This document shows positions 43,987 to 52,673 of a stretch of DNA of 64,000 nt, piece by piece. This DNA is from Edaphobacter aggregans DSM 19364 (GTDB lineage: Bacteria > Acidobacteriota > Terriglobia > Terriglobales > Acidobacteriaceae), in contig NZ_JQKI01000012.1 of assembly GCF_000745965.1 (NCBI RefSeq), positions 62,001-126,000 of the forward strand. The letters are read 5' to 3'. Numbering within the stretch: the first letter of the stretch is position 1; every line of letters begins with the position of its first letter. The notes below the pieces were generated by a model that had not been told where the DNA came from, did not search any database, and saw only the letters and a list, made by a program, of their open reading frames with translations. Made by a program: the position numbers and the translations under genes.

Positions 43987-44949
43987 ATGGCCACAACAAG
44001 TGCGATGACGGCAAGGCACATCACGCGAGCACTCGTGCGCTATGCGTGGTTCGTGGTTGGCTACAACATCCTCGTCATCCTGTGGGGAGCGCTGGTGCGC
44101 GCGACGGGTTCGGGCGCGGGCTGCGGCAATCACTGGCCGCTGTGCAACGGGCAGGTGGTGCCTCTGTCGCCGCGCGTGGACACTGTGATCGAGTTCACGC
44201 ATCGCTGCATGACGGGCGGCGCTACGTTCATTGTGCTGGGACTGCTCCTCTGGACCTTTCGCGCAACGGTGAAGGGACAGGCCGCGCGCGTGGCGGCGGT
44301 CGCTTCGACGGTGCTGCTGGTGAACGAGGCGCTCCTTGGCGCGCTGCTCGTGAAGCTGGGGTACGTGACCGGCAATCAATCGGTGGGTCGCGTGGTCGTG
44401 CTCTCGATCCACCTGAGCAATACGCTGCTGCTGTTGGGCGCGCTGACGCTTACGGCTGCGCTGCTCGGCACGGGGCAGCGGACGCGTGAACTCAGCCTGC
44501 GCGGCGTGCGCGCGATGTGGGCGCTGACAGGGCTGGCCGCGACGATCGTGGTTGGAGTGAGCGGATCGCTGGCTGCGCTGGGCGATACGCTCTTCCCTGC
44601 CTCGTCGCTGCGCGCGGCCGTGGAGCAGGACTTCGCGGCGAGTTCGCCGCTGCTGCTTCGGCTGCGCGGTGTGCATCCTTTGAGCGCGATCCTTGCGGCA
44701 GCATTTGTGATCTGGCTGGTGACGCAGGCGCGACGGGCGAACAAGGCACGGCTCGCGAACGTGGTGCTGGCGCTGCTTGGCGTGCAGTTCGTGCTGGGTG
44801 TGATGGACGTTGTTCTGCTCGCGCCAGTGTGGCTGCAGATTCTGCACCTGCTCGGCGCAGACCTGTACTGGGTCGCTCTGGTGACGCTTGCGGCGGAGTA
44901 TCTCTGGTCGCCTTCAAGCGTGGAGGTCGGCGGATTCAGTATCGCTTGA
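43987..44949 (+). CDS. ctaA: Heme A synthase, COX15/CtaA family
   Basis: It oxidises heme O to heme A for cytochrome c oxidase in the cytoplasmic membrane. The 320-aa protein has eight hydrophobic helices and the four heme-ligand-type histidines of the family: EFTHRCMTGG, VLSIHLSNT, RLRGVHPLSAI and LQILHLLGADLYWV. The early motif GALVRATGSGAGCGNHWPLC NG is a CtaA signature with the paired cysteines. Its 3' end overlaps the convergent TlpA gene by 14 bp. Confidence 0.93.
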   Translation: MATTSAMTARHITRALVRYAWFVVGYNILVILWGALVRATGSGAGCGNHWPLCNGQVVPLSPRVDTVIEFTHRCMTGGATFIVLGLLLWTFRATVKGQAARVAAVASTVLLVNEALLGALLVKLGYVTGNQSVGRVVVLSIHLSNTLLLLGALTLTAALLGTGQRTRELSLRGVRAMWALTGLAATIVVGVSGSLAALGDTLFPASSLRAAVEQDFAASSPLLLRLRGVHPLSAILAAAFVIWLVTQARRANKARLANVVLALLGVQFVLGVMDVVLLAPVWLQILHLLGADLYWVALVTLAAEYLWSPSSVEVGGFSIA

Positions 44950-45457
44950 TCAGGCTCTCGGGTGCGGGGCCTTTGCGTTCGTTCAGGAGCCAATCGACTG
45001 CGGTGCGCACATCCTCGTCACGCGCCTCGCCCATGATGCGCGTAATGATCTCACCCTGGTCGTCGAGGATGAGCGTGCCGGGAACGATGTCTCCCAGGTC
45101 CACGCGGCCCAGCATGTCCGTGTCGCCGCCGAGCCATATGTCCATCGTGATGTTATGGCTGGAGACGAAGGGCTGTATCTTGGCGCGATCCTTTGGCGAG
45201 TCGATGGAGATGGCAACGAAGCGTGCCTTGCCGGCATAGGATTGCGCCAGGCTGGAGAGCCGGGGGAGTTCCTGCTGGCAGGGTGCGCACCATGTCGCCC
45301 AGAAGCTGACGACTGCGATGGAGCCGCGCAGCGAAGCGATGCGCTGCGTGTATCCGTTCATGTCTCTCAACTCGAGATTAGGAACGCGCTTTGCCACAGA
45401 CGTGGCGGCCGGCAGGAACAGCACAAGCAGAGTCGTGGCTCGAATGGCGCGGATCAT
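44936..45457 (-). CDS. TlpA-like thiol-disulfide oxidoreductase
   Basis: The 173-aa protein has an N-terminal signal or anchor helix (MIRAIRATTLLVLFLPAATS) and a thioredoxin fold with VVSFWATWCAPCQQELPRLS (CAPC redox site) and VPGTLILDDQGEII (cis-Pro). It probably reduces periplasmic disulfides, perhaps in apocytochrome or copper-centre maturation, which would fit its position convergent to ctaA. It overlaps ctaA by 14 bp. Confidence 0.9.
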   Translation of the reverse strand: MIRAIRATTLLVLFLPAATSVAKRVPNLELRDMNGYTQRIASLRGSIAVVSFWATWCAPCQQELPRLSSLAQSYAGKARFVAISIDSPKDRAKIQPFVSSHNITMDIWLGGDTDMLGRVDLGDIVPGTLILDDQGEIITRIMGEARDEDVRTAVDWLLNERKGPAPESLIKRY

Positions 45458-45543
45458 CGGAGATAACTATCCGCCAAAGGGCGGGAGAGAGGCAAGTAAC
45501 AACGCACCGTTAATCGCCCGAGAGACGTGAAGAGCGCACGCAA

Positions 45544-45570
45544 AATGGCCCACCATCATGGTGGACCATT
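45544..45570 (-). terminator. Hairpin after the lysine-rich repeat protein gene
   Basis: AATGG-c-CCACCAT-c-ATGGTGG-a-CCATT, a 12-bp stem with one mismatch, 25 bp after the minus-strand stop at 45595. On the minus strand TTT follows. Confidence 0.6.
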
Positions 45571-45594
45571 CGTGTGAAATCGGAAGACGCAGCA

Positions 45595-46020
45595 CTATTG
45601 CTGAGAGGGCTTGCCTTCGACCTTGTGGATCGCCTTCTTTGTACCTTCGGCAGTCTTGTCGGCGACCGTCTCTGTACCCTTCACCGTCCCATGGGCTACT
45701 TTCTTCGTACCTTCGGCGGTCTTGTCAGCGACGACCTCTGTACCCTTCGCGGTCCCATGGGCTACCTTCTTCGTACCTTCGGCGGTCTTGTCGGCGACCT
45801 TCTTGGTACCCTTCACCGTCTCGTGGGTTGCGTCCTTTGTGCCTTCGGCTGTCGTGTCATAAGCCTTTTCGGTTCCTTTGCTTACGCCATGGGCGGTGTC
45901 CTTCGCGGCTGTCTTTGTCTCAGTGCCAGCCTTCTGGACGTCTTGCTTTGCATCCTGGGCCAACGCTCCAACAGCAAACGTCCCAGCGAGGACGAGAACT
46001 CCAAATCTTGCTACTTGCAT
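45595..46020 (-). CDS. Secreted lysine-rich repeat protein, LEA-like
   Basis: The 141-aa product begins with a signal peptide (MQVARFGVLVLAGTFAVGAL AQ). The rest is a low-complexity, Lys/Thr/Ala-rich, amphipathic pattern with an 11-residue sub-period: VADKTAEGTKKVAHGTAKGT and close variants occur three times (about residues 71-130), preceded by degenerate units (TAAKDTAHGVSKGTEK). No Cys or Trp is present. The pattern resembles group 3 LEA proteins and apolipoprotein-like helices, so a role in desiccation or envelope protection is possible. Nucleotide repeats of about 66 bp underlie it. It is alone between the TlpA gene and a small gene cluster. Confidence 0.85.
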   Translation of the reverse strand: MQVARFGVLVLAGTFAVGALAQDAKQDVQKAGTETKTAAKDTAHGVSKGTEKAYDTTAEGTKDATHETVKGTKKVADKTAEGTKKVAHGTAKGTEVVADKTAEGTKKVAHGTVKGTETVADKTAEGTKKAIHKVEGKPSQQ

Positions 46021-46087
46021 AGTCTTCTTCTCCTATTGTTTAGATACTATCGAAGGATCATTGTTGCCGACAATAGTCGTGGCGGGG

Positions 46088-46333
46088 TTACGAGGCCGGC
46101 TCTTGCGTGCGCTTACGCAGTTGCTGATTTTTGATCAGCAGCTCGGCCACCAGACGCTGGAGACGCAGGTTCTCACTCTCGAGCTCGACGATGCGCGAAG
46201 CGGACACGCTGTCTTTGCCGCTCCGGTGCGGCGACGAGAAGGGGTCACGGCCCGTGCTGTAAGCCACGCCCCCGCAATGATGCTTCGGCTGGCTGGTCTC
46301 AGGCATACTTTCGATGCTCTCTTCCTCAAACAT
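46088..46333 (-). CDS. Small coiled-coil protein, function unknown
   Basis: The 81-aa product has GGGTGAGGATTTC before the ATG, a good ribosome binding site. The N-terminal half is polar and low-complexity. The C-terminal half, SASRIVELESENLRLQRLVA then ELLIKNQQLRKR, is a leucine-zipper-like coiled coil of about five heptads. A frame on the same strand at 46135-46365 lacks such features and is rejected. No partner is apparent; it follows a small membrane protein gene by 47 bp. Confidence 0.65.
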   Translation of the reverse strand: MFEEESIESMPETSQPKHHCGGVAYSTGRDPFSSPHRSGKDSVSASRIVELESENLRLQRLVAELLIKNQQLRKRTQEPAS

Positions 46334-46380
46334 GAAATCCTCACCCTTTTGACGAAGGAAGACACTGGAATGTTCCGGAC

Positions 46381-46707
46381 TTAGGGTTCCACGCCTTTGC
46401 CCACGGGGCTGCGGCCGCAGCGCATGCCCTGACGGAATCGCTCACGCTCTTCGGGTGTCATCTGCTCCCAGCGCTCTCGCATGCGGTGGCGCCATCGTCC
46501 GCCGCCGGAGTGTCGATGAAAGCCTCCGAAGAGAAGCTTCGAGAGCAACAACAGCCCAAGCGCCTGCCAGAAGGTAATCGCGCGCAGCCCGAAGAGCTGC
46601 GGCATCATGGCATTCCACAGGCTCATCACAACGAAGCCGATCGCGGTGGCGGCGATGAGGACTATCAGAACGATCCTGACCGCCCTTGCTGCTCGATTTG
46701 AATTCAT
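46381..46707 (-). CDS. Small membrane protein next to the ECF sigma factor
   Basis: Start at ATG 46707 (MNSNRAARAVRIVLIV) because AAGGAG lies seven bases before it; the ATG at 46725 includes that site. The 108-aa product has one helix (about residues 10-33) and a second (about 43-60), then HRHSGGGRWRHRMRERWEQM TPEERERFRQGMR, a His/Arg-rich tail typical of small proteins encoded after ECF sigma genes, some of which sense metals or act as partners of the sigma factor. It starts 42 bp after the sigma gene stop, so the two are probably co-transcribed. Confidence 0.8.
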   Translation of the reverse strand: MNSNRAARAVRIVLIVLIAATAIGFVVMSLWNAMMPQLFGLRAITFWQALGLLLLSKLLFGGFHRHSGGGRWRHRMRERWEQMTPEERERFRQGMRCGRSPVGKGVEP

Positions 46708-46748
46708 GTCTATCTCCTTGTTCATTTCGTTCGTCTCACCAGGGCCGC

Positions 46749-47357
46749 CTAGCGGTTTGCGAAGTCGTTGTAGATTGCCTGCAGCCGGCGGCGCAGGTGC
46801 AGCACGGCGTATCGTTTGCGCGAGAGGAGCGTGTTGATGCTGAGGCCGGTCTCGTCGGCAAGTTGCCGGAAGCTTGTGCCTGCCAGCTCGTGCGCGATGA
46901 AGACCTCTCGCTGCTCCCGGGGCAGATCGTCGAGCGCATCTTCGAGAGCCTCGAACAGAACGGCGCGGGCGTAGGCGGCCTCCGGACCGTCGTCGACAGA
47001 AGGCAAGAGATCTTCGAGCAGCAGGCGCGATCCTTCGGCTTCGGCTCCGGCCGGCTCGCTCAGCGAATCGGCTCGTTTGCTGCGGAAGCGATCGACGATT
47101 CGATTGCGCGCGACGCGAAAGAGCCAGCCGGTGACGTGTTCGATGGGCTTCATCATGCGATAGGCCTGAAGAAGCTCATAGAAGACGTCCTGCAGGATGT
47201 CCTCGGCATCACCGGTATCGGTAACGTGGCGGCGGATGAAGCTCCGCAGCCTGGACTCGTCGCGCTCGATGGCCTCGGCGAGGAGCTGATCCTGCTCGGA
47301 GATGGTCCAACCGTCGGTGGGCGTCTGGTTCATCTGTCTACAAGACGGACGAGCCAT
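46749..47357 (-). CDS. ECF-type RNA polymerase sigma factor
   Basis: The 202-aa protein shows sigma region 2 (ESRLRSFIRRHVTDTGDAED then ILQDVFYELLQAYRMM and HVTGWLFRVARNRIVDRFRS KR) and region 4 (LDDLPREQREVFIAHELAGT SFRQLADETGLSINTLLSRK RYAVLHLRRRL). It lacks a region 3. The ATG at 47357 is the longest; ATG 47333 (MNQTPTDGW) is an alternative. No strong ribosome binding site is seen; TACAAT lies just upstream. The gene downstream encodes a small membrane protein that may modulate it. Confidence 0.92.
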   Translation of the reverse strand: MARPSCRQMNQTPTDGWTISEQDQLLAEAIERDESRLRSFIRRHVTDTGDAEDILQDVFYELLQAYRMMKPIEHVTGWLFRVARNRIVDRFRSKRADSLSEPAGAEAEGSRLLLEDLLPSVDDGPEAAYARAVLFEALEDALDDLPREQREVFIAHELAGTSFRQLADETGLSINTLLSRKRYAVLHLRRRLQAIYNDFANR

Positions 47358-47461
47358 TGCGGATATTGTATTTAGCGGCTTTTTTTTCCGCAGGTGGAAG
47401 ACATTTGCGGAATTGTTGATACTGGGTGTGGAACACCAGTGCTGTAAACTCTTAGACTTCT

Positions 47462-49648
47462 ATGAGTGCTGATCGAATAACGGCGGTATCTGCGCTGCCC
47501 CGCGCAGCCAGGAAACAGATTGCGACTCCAAAGACCCGGCCTAAGGCGGTGGAGAGCCTCTTCTTCAGCCGCGACGAGTCGTGGCTGAAGTTCAACTGGA
47601 GGGTTCTGGAGGAGGCCGAAGACCCGTCGAATCCCCTGATGGAACGGGTGAAGTTTCTGGCGATCACGGCGAGCAATCTCGACGAGTTCTTCGAGATACG
47701 GGTCGCAGGCATGCTGCAGCGCATCGAGGACGGATACAATCAGCCTCAGCCTCTGGACGAAGGCGGACTGACGCCGCAACAGCGTCTGGACCGGCTGAGC
47801 GAGAGCATGGCGAGATTCGTCAAAGCGCAGTATGCCTGCTGGAATCAGCGGCTTTTGCCAGCGATGCAGGTGGAGAAGATTCGAGTCCTGCGCTGGGGCG
47901 AGTTGAACGACGCCGCTCGTGACCAGGCGCTGGAGTTCTACGCGAACGAGGTGGATCCGCTGCTGACGCCGGTGACCATCGATCCTTCGCATCCCTTCCC
48001 TCGCGTGCTGAACAAGGCGCTGTGCCTGGCGCTGCTGCTGCGACACAAGCGGAAGCTCAACGGCGCGAAGAACGCTCCCGCGGCGCTGGGCGTAGTGACG
48101 GTGCCGCGCTCCCTGCCGCGGCTGATCCCGCTGCCGAGCGAGGAGAACTGCTGCGACTTCGTCATGCTGCACGAGTTGATCGAGTCCCAGGTGGAGAGGA
48201 TGTTCCGCGGCTATGAGGTGCTCTCGAGGGCGGCCTTCCGGGTGACCCGCAACAGCAATCTCTACATGCAGGAAGAGGAGTCGCGGTCGGTGCTGGAGAG
48301 CGTGCGCACGGAGCTGCATAACCGGCGCAAGGGCGACGCCGTCCGGCTGGAGATCGAGAGCACGGCCACGGAAGAGATCGTCGAGCGGCTGAGAACCAAC
48401 TTCGAGCTCGAGCCCTGGCAGGTCTTCAAGACCGACGGGCCGGTGAACCTTTCGCGTCTGATGAACCTCTACTCGGAGGTAAAGCGACCGGCGCTGAAGT
48501 ATCCGCCTTTCTCCGGCCGCGAGTTCCGGCTCAGCAGGAAGTCCAAAGATATCTTTGAGGAGCTGCGAAAGACGGATGTGATGCTGCATCATCCCTTCGA
48601 CTCCTACTCGACCGTAGAGGAGTTCATCGAGTCCGGATCCGTCGATCCCAACGTGATCTCAATGAAACAGACGCTCTATCGCACCAGCAAGGACTCGCCG
48701 ATCTTCCGCTCGCTGATCGAGGCGGCGCAGAGCAAGGACGTTACGGTGGTGGTGGAGCTGATGGCAAGGTTCGACGAGGACTCGAACATTCGCTGGGCTC
48801 GCGACCTGGAGGACGCCGGCGTGGGCGTCTTTCACGGTATCGTCGGATACAAAACGCACGCGAAGCTGGCGCTGCTGGTGCGTCGCGATCCGGATGGCGT
48901 GGTTCGGCGCTACGCGCACCTGGGAACCGGAAACTACAACCCGGTCACGGCGCGCTTCTACACCGACATCAGTATGCTGACGTCGCAGACCGAGCTGACC
49001 TTGGCCGTGCAGAAGTGCTTCAACTACCTGACCGCCGAGACCGACTCGGACACCTACGATCCGCTGCTGGTCGCGCCGCTGAACCTTTCCGACCGGCTGG
49101 TCGAACTGATCGAGCGCGAGGCGGAGCACGCGAAGGCAGGAAAACCGGCAGCGATCATCGCGAAGATGAACGGGCTGATTGACCGCCGCACCGTGGAGGC
49201 ACTCTACGCGGCGTCGCAGGCCGGTGTCGAGATCGACTTGATCGTGCGCGGAATGTGCTCGCTGAGGCCTGGGGTCAAGCGGCTGAGCGAGCGGATCCGC
49301 GTGCGCAGCATCGTGGGCCGGTTCCTCGAGCACAGCCGAATCTTCTGCTTCGCCAACGGCGGCGAGGAACAGATCTACTGCGGCAGCGCGGACTGGATGC
49401 CTCGCAACCTCATCGAGCGATGCGAGGTGCTGTTCCCCGTCACCCAGCCCGACCTGAAGGACCGCCTGCGCAACGAGATCCTGAAGGCCTACCTGGACGA
49501 CAACGTGAAGGCGCGGCTGCTGCAGCCGGATGGAGAGTATATCCGGGCTCCGCGGACGGGAGCACCGTTCAGCGCGCAGGACTATCTGATGCAGGTGGCC
49601 GAGAATATGGACGAGCGAACGGCGGCGGCCAGAGAGAAGTCCGCCTGA
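47462..49648 (+). CDS. ppk1: Polyphosphate kinase 1
   Basis: It makes inorganic polyphosphate from ATP. The 728-aa protein has the full PPK1 layout: an N-terminal domain (RPKAVESLFFSRDESWLKFN WRVLEEA), a middle domain, and two phospholipase-D-like catalytic domains. Conserved residues include the phosphorylated His466 in GYKTHAKLALLVRRD, the second catalytic His in GRFLEHSRIFCFANGG, and CGSADWMPRNLIERCEVLFP V. A short hairpin-like GCGGCTTTTTTTTCCGC lies upstream at 47373-47394. The gene stands alone. Confidence 0.96.
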   Translation: MSADRITAVSALPRAARKQIATPKTRPKAVESLFFSRDESWLKFNWRVLEEAEDPSNPLMERVKFLAITASNLDEFFEIRVAGMLQRIEDGYNQPQPLDEGGLTPQQRLDRLSESMARFVKAQYACWNQRLLPAMQVEKIRVLRWGELNDAARDQALEFYANEVDPLLTPVTIDPSHPFPRVLNKALCLALLLRHKRKLNGAKNAPAALGVVTVPRSLPRLIPLPSEENCCDFVMLHELIESQVERMFRGYEVLSRAAFRVTRNSNLYMQEEESRSVLESVRTELHNRRKGDAVRLEIESTATEEIVERLRTNFELEPWQVFKTDGPVNLSRLMNLYSEVKRPALKYPPFSGREFRLSRKSKDIFEELRKTDVMLHHPFDSYSTVEEFIESGSVDPNVISMKQTLYRTSKDSPIFRSLIEAAQSKDVTVVVELMARFDEDSNIRWARDLEDAGVGVFHGIVGYKTHAKLALLVRRDPDGVVRRYAHLGTGNYNPVTARFYTDISMLTSQTELTLAVQKCFNYLTAETDSDTYDPLLVAPLNLSDRLVELIEREAEHAKAGKPAAIIAKMNGLIDRRTVEALYAASQAGVEIDLIVRGMCSLRPGVKRLSERIRVRSIVGRFLEHSRIFCFANGGEEQIYCGSADWMPRNLIERCEVLFPVTQPDLKDRLRNEILKAYLDDNVKARLLQPDGEYIRAPRTGAPFSAQDYLMQVAENMDERTAAAREKSA

Positions 49649-49655
49649 GGCTCAT

Positions 49656-49678
49656 CCGCCCGTCGCTTGGACGGGCGG
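49656..49678. terminator. Hairpin between convergent ppk1 and the sedolisin-like gene
   Basis: CCGCCCGTC-gcttg-GACGGGCGG, a perfect 9-bp stem without a clear T-run, between stops at 49648 and 49704. Confidence 0.5.
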
Positions 49679-49703
49679 CGCCGTAAAGGCCGATGTGCGC
49701 GAG

Positions 49704-52469
49704 CTACTGAGCCGTAACCTGAAACGTGACGTTCGTGCTGTGCACCACGCCCCCTGCCACGGCCGTGATGGTGATGTCGTAGGTGCCGGCTGCGGCGTTC
49801 GTCACGGTCGGCGTCGTCGTGTTCGAAGGGGAGCTGGACGACGATCCCCCTCCGCAGCCAGCGGCCGTGAAGACTCCGGCGGAGAGAACGACAGCCAGCA
49901 GCGCTCCCCAGCGGCGGCGGCGCGGAAGGGTAAGCAGAAGGGCGCACGCTAGTGTGGCCCCCGAGCCTGCCTCGTACCAGGGCATGTGGCGTGAGCTGCC
50001 GTGGCGCGCGACAACGTCCTGCGAGCTGCTGGTCTTCGCGCTGTTCTGGTAAGCCGCAATCGTAAAGGTCGTGGTAACCGCGCTGGACGAGGTAATGTTG
50101 ACTGGGTTCACCGAGAACGTGAACTGCGAGGCGACCGGCGTCTGAGCCGTGGCCGTGACATTAATGGTGCCGGTGAACCCGTTGAATGGCGTGAGCGTGA
50201 AGGTGACACCGGATGCTGTGCTGCCGGAACGCGCCGAGGCGCCAGCCTGACACGGTGTCAGGGCAAAGTCCTTCTGGGCCGACGAGACGACATCGATGAC
50301 GAGTGCCCCCTTGGAGCCCGCGAGGGCTGCATTTCCTGAGTAGATGGCGCTGACGGTGTGGCCGCCCGACGTGAGCGCCGTGGTGTTCAGGTTGTAGGTA
50401 GCGGTTCCGGTCCCATCGAGCGCGACATTCGAGGCCGGATCGGCGAGAGCGACGTTGTCGACAAGGATCTGAACGCTGCCGGAAGCGATGCCACCGCTCA
50501 CGCCTGTGACCTTGATCGTCAGAGGAACACTGCCGGACGAGACGCCGCATGTCGCGCTGGACGAAGAGACCGTCGTGCTCGTAATGGTAGTGCCGATCGT
50601 GGCGCCTGTCCCGGCGGGCGTAACCTGGCTCCAGTAATTGACGAAGTTGGCGACATCCAAGCTGCCCCAGCCGGTGGCGCGGTCATAGCCCGGTCCGGCA
50701 GAGTAACCGATGCTGCCGCCGGTCGGGCAGTCCTGCGTGCCCACGACGCACGTGCTGTTGTTGTTGCCCGACGTGACATCGTGAAAGACGTTGCCATAGT
50801 AGGTGCTGTTGGCCAGGCCGTAGATCGTCGGGTTGACGTTGCCAAGCCCCGTTGTCGCGCCCAGCTTCTGCTCAAGCAAAGCAAGAATGCCCGCAAACGC
50901 CGGAGAACCGACCGAGGTTCCTCCCACGACGTTGAGGTTGCTGCTGGCGTTACGATATCCGTTAGTGCACGAGCCGCGCGAACAGAAGAGATAGCCGTCG
51001 TGCGCAGAGGCGGCGTTCAGTGAGATGTCCGGCACATCGCGCGACTGGTCCGTTGGCACACCGTTGCCCACCTGCCACGCCGGTTTGCTGAAGTAGCTGC
51101 TGACACCGCCGCCGCCAGCGCCGAGGCCGGTGGAGTTCGACTCGTTCCAGACCGTCTCCGGAATATAGCCGAGCGCGGAGCCCGAGTAGCTGCCGTTGGT
51201 GCCACCCCAGTAGGTTCCCGACCCCTCATTGAACATCGTTCCACCAGCGGCGGTCACAAAGGGAGAACTCGCGGGGAAGTCCACGGCAAGGCCCTGGGTT
51301 GCGGTCGGCAGCTGATAGTCGCAGTCGGTCGCGCCGGAGTCGCCCGACGGCCCGATGACCGTACTTCCCTGCGCATTGGCCTGTTGGAAGTATTGATTGA
51401 GGACGTTCAGGTTCGACTGCCCCCAGGCGACCTCGCACGCACCGTAGCTGATGCTGATGATCGGCGCGACCTTATTCGTGATCGAATAGATCAGCGCATC
51501 CATCACCGAGACCGACTGGCTGGCGCCCGCGGTAACGAAGACAATCGTGGCTCCGGGAGCCACCGCACCCGACCACTCCACATCAAGCTGCGCCTCATCG
51601 ACGTCGCCGGTCACGGTTCCCGCAACATATCCCGGAATCGTCACGATCGTCGGCGTACTGGCCGGCAGGCCCGAGGCACTGCGAAATGCGGCGACGTCGG
51701 TCAGGCTGATGTCCGTCTGGCCTGCAATAGCGATGGTAATGCCCGTACCCGTAACGGAGTTCTGGATCAGCGGATTCCCGTTATAGATAGTGAAGAAATC
51801 GCCCGGGGCAATGTAATGACTGCCGCTGATCGACGAAGTGAACTGAGGGCGCACGGCGGCGCGCGACTGCAGCTTGAAGTCGTTCAACCCGGTAATTCCC
51901 GAGACCACGCGCGCGATGGCCGCGGGAAGCGTGGGGTCCGTGACGTTGGCAAAGTGCTGCACGCCGTTCTCGGTCATGCTGTGAATGCTGGTGCCGAAGG
52001 CGCGCTCGACCTGCCCGATCGTTCCGCTGACGGTGACGTAGTTCAGGCTGGGAGCGACGGCGGTGATGGTGAGGCCCCTGCCTGAGAGCCACGCCTTGAC
52101 CGTGGCGAGATCCGCGCTCGACATGCCAAAGCGCGCGCCGTACTGCTGCGGCGTAAGCCACTGGTGATAAAGCGGCGAGCTGGGATTCTGCTGATCGATG
52201 AGCAGCTGCGTAAGGTCGGCCTGCTGCGCCGCGGTCATATTAAAGTGCACGCTGACCGAGGAGAGGACCCGGTCCGCGGGCGCCTCACCGAGATCCGTTG
52301 CCCGGCGCGCCCGCAACGGAATCGTATGCTGCACCGAAGCGCGTTCGGTGTCGGTGACGGCAGCGTCAATGCGGTTTTGTACCGCGGCGCGCGCGAAGGA
52401 GGACGAAGGCCCGAAGAAGGCTAGGACGGGCACCAGGATACGAGAGACCAGACGGCTGAAGTTGGACAT
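49704..52469 (-). CDS. Secreted S53 (sedolisin)-type peptidase with Ig-like domains and a C-terminal membrane anchor
   Basis: The 921-aa protein has a signal peptide, a pro-peptide activation domain (about 40-200; SVHFNMTAAQQADLTQLLID, HQWLTPQQYGARFGMS), and a sedolisin peptidase domain (about 210-590). The acid pair is visible as GDVDEAQLDVEWSGAVAPGA and the nucleophile Ser in VVGGTSVGSPAFAGILALLE; SGDSGATDCDY holds the oxyanion Asp. Two Ig-like repeats follow (about 615-800). Near the C-terminus come two helices separated by PRRRR, then TAAGCGGGSSSSS and a last beta-rich module ending FQVTAQ. Sedolisins are acid proteases, which fits acidic soils. Confidence 0.92.
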   Translation of the reverse strand: MSNFSRLVSRILVPVLAFFGPSSSFARAAVQNRIDAAVTDTERASVQHTIPLRARRATDLGEAPADRVLSSVSVHFNMTAAQQADLTQLLIDQQNPSSPLYHQWLTPQQYGARFGMSSADLATVKAWLSGRGLTITAVAPSLNYVTVSGTIGQVERAFGTSIHSMTENGVQHFANVTDPTLPAAIARVVSGITGLNDFKLQSRAAVRPQFTSSISGSHYIAPGDFFTIYNGNPLIQNSVTGTGITIAIAGQTDISLTDVAAFRSASGLPASTPTIVTIPGYVAGTVTGDVDEAQLDVEWSGAVAPGATIVFVTAGASQSVSVMDALIYSITNKVAPIISISYGACEVAWGQSNLNVLNQYFQQANAQGSTVIGPSGDSGATDCDYQLPTATQGLAVDFPASSPFVTAAGGTMFNEGSGTYWGGTNGSYSGSALGYIPETVWNESNSTGLGAGGGGVSSYFSKPAWQVGNGVPTDQSRDVPDISLNAASAHDGYLFCSRGSCTNGYRNASSNLNVVGGTSVGSPAFAGILALLEQKLGATTGLGNVNPTIYGLANSTYYGNVFHDVTSGNNNSTCVVGTQDCPTGGSIGYSAGPGYDRATGWGSLDVANFVNYWSQVTPAGTGATIGTTITSTTVSSSSATCGVSSGSVPLTIKVTGVSGGIASGSVQILVDNVALADPASNVALDGTGTATYNLNTTALTSGGHTVSAIYSGNAALAGSKGALVIDVVSSAQKDFALTPCQAGASARSGSTASGVTFTLTPFNGFTGTINVTATAQTPVASQFTFSVNPVNITSSSAVTTTFTIAAYQNSAKTSSSQDVVARHGSSRHMPWYEAGSGATLACALLLTLPRRRRWGALLAVVLSAGVFTAAGCGGGSSSSSPSNTTTPTVTNAAAGTYDITITAVAGGVVHSTNVTFQVTAQ

Positions 52470-52673
52470 GTTCTGCTCGGGACGACCTGCCTAGAGTTTA
52501 CGTTGCCGTGATCAATCTCCGGATAATGAACAGACCCGGCTGCCGGATTTTCAGATGCATCTCATTAGACCAACGACGCCGGGAAAGGTTTCGGTGGAAC
52601 GACGGAAGCTTCCAACGAGACAGACGACGAAAGACCAAAACGGGACGCACCTGCGACTTATTGAATTGTGGTT

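Noticed and set aside
45611-45862. Tandem repeats that might be a CRISPR array
   Set aside because: The repeats encode the LEA-like protein in frame, without unique spacers.
46135-46365. Minus-strand 76-codon frame overlapping the coiled-coil gene
   Set aside because: Ser/Arg-rich shadow; the coiled-coil frame has a better ribosome binding site and a heptad pattern.
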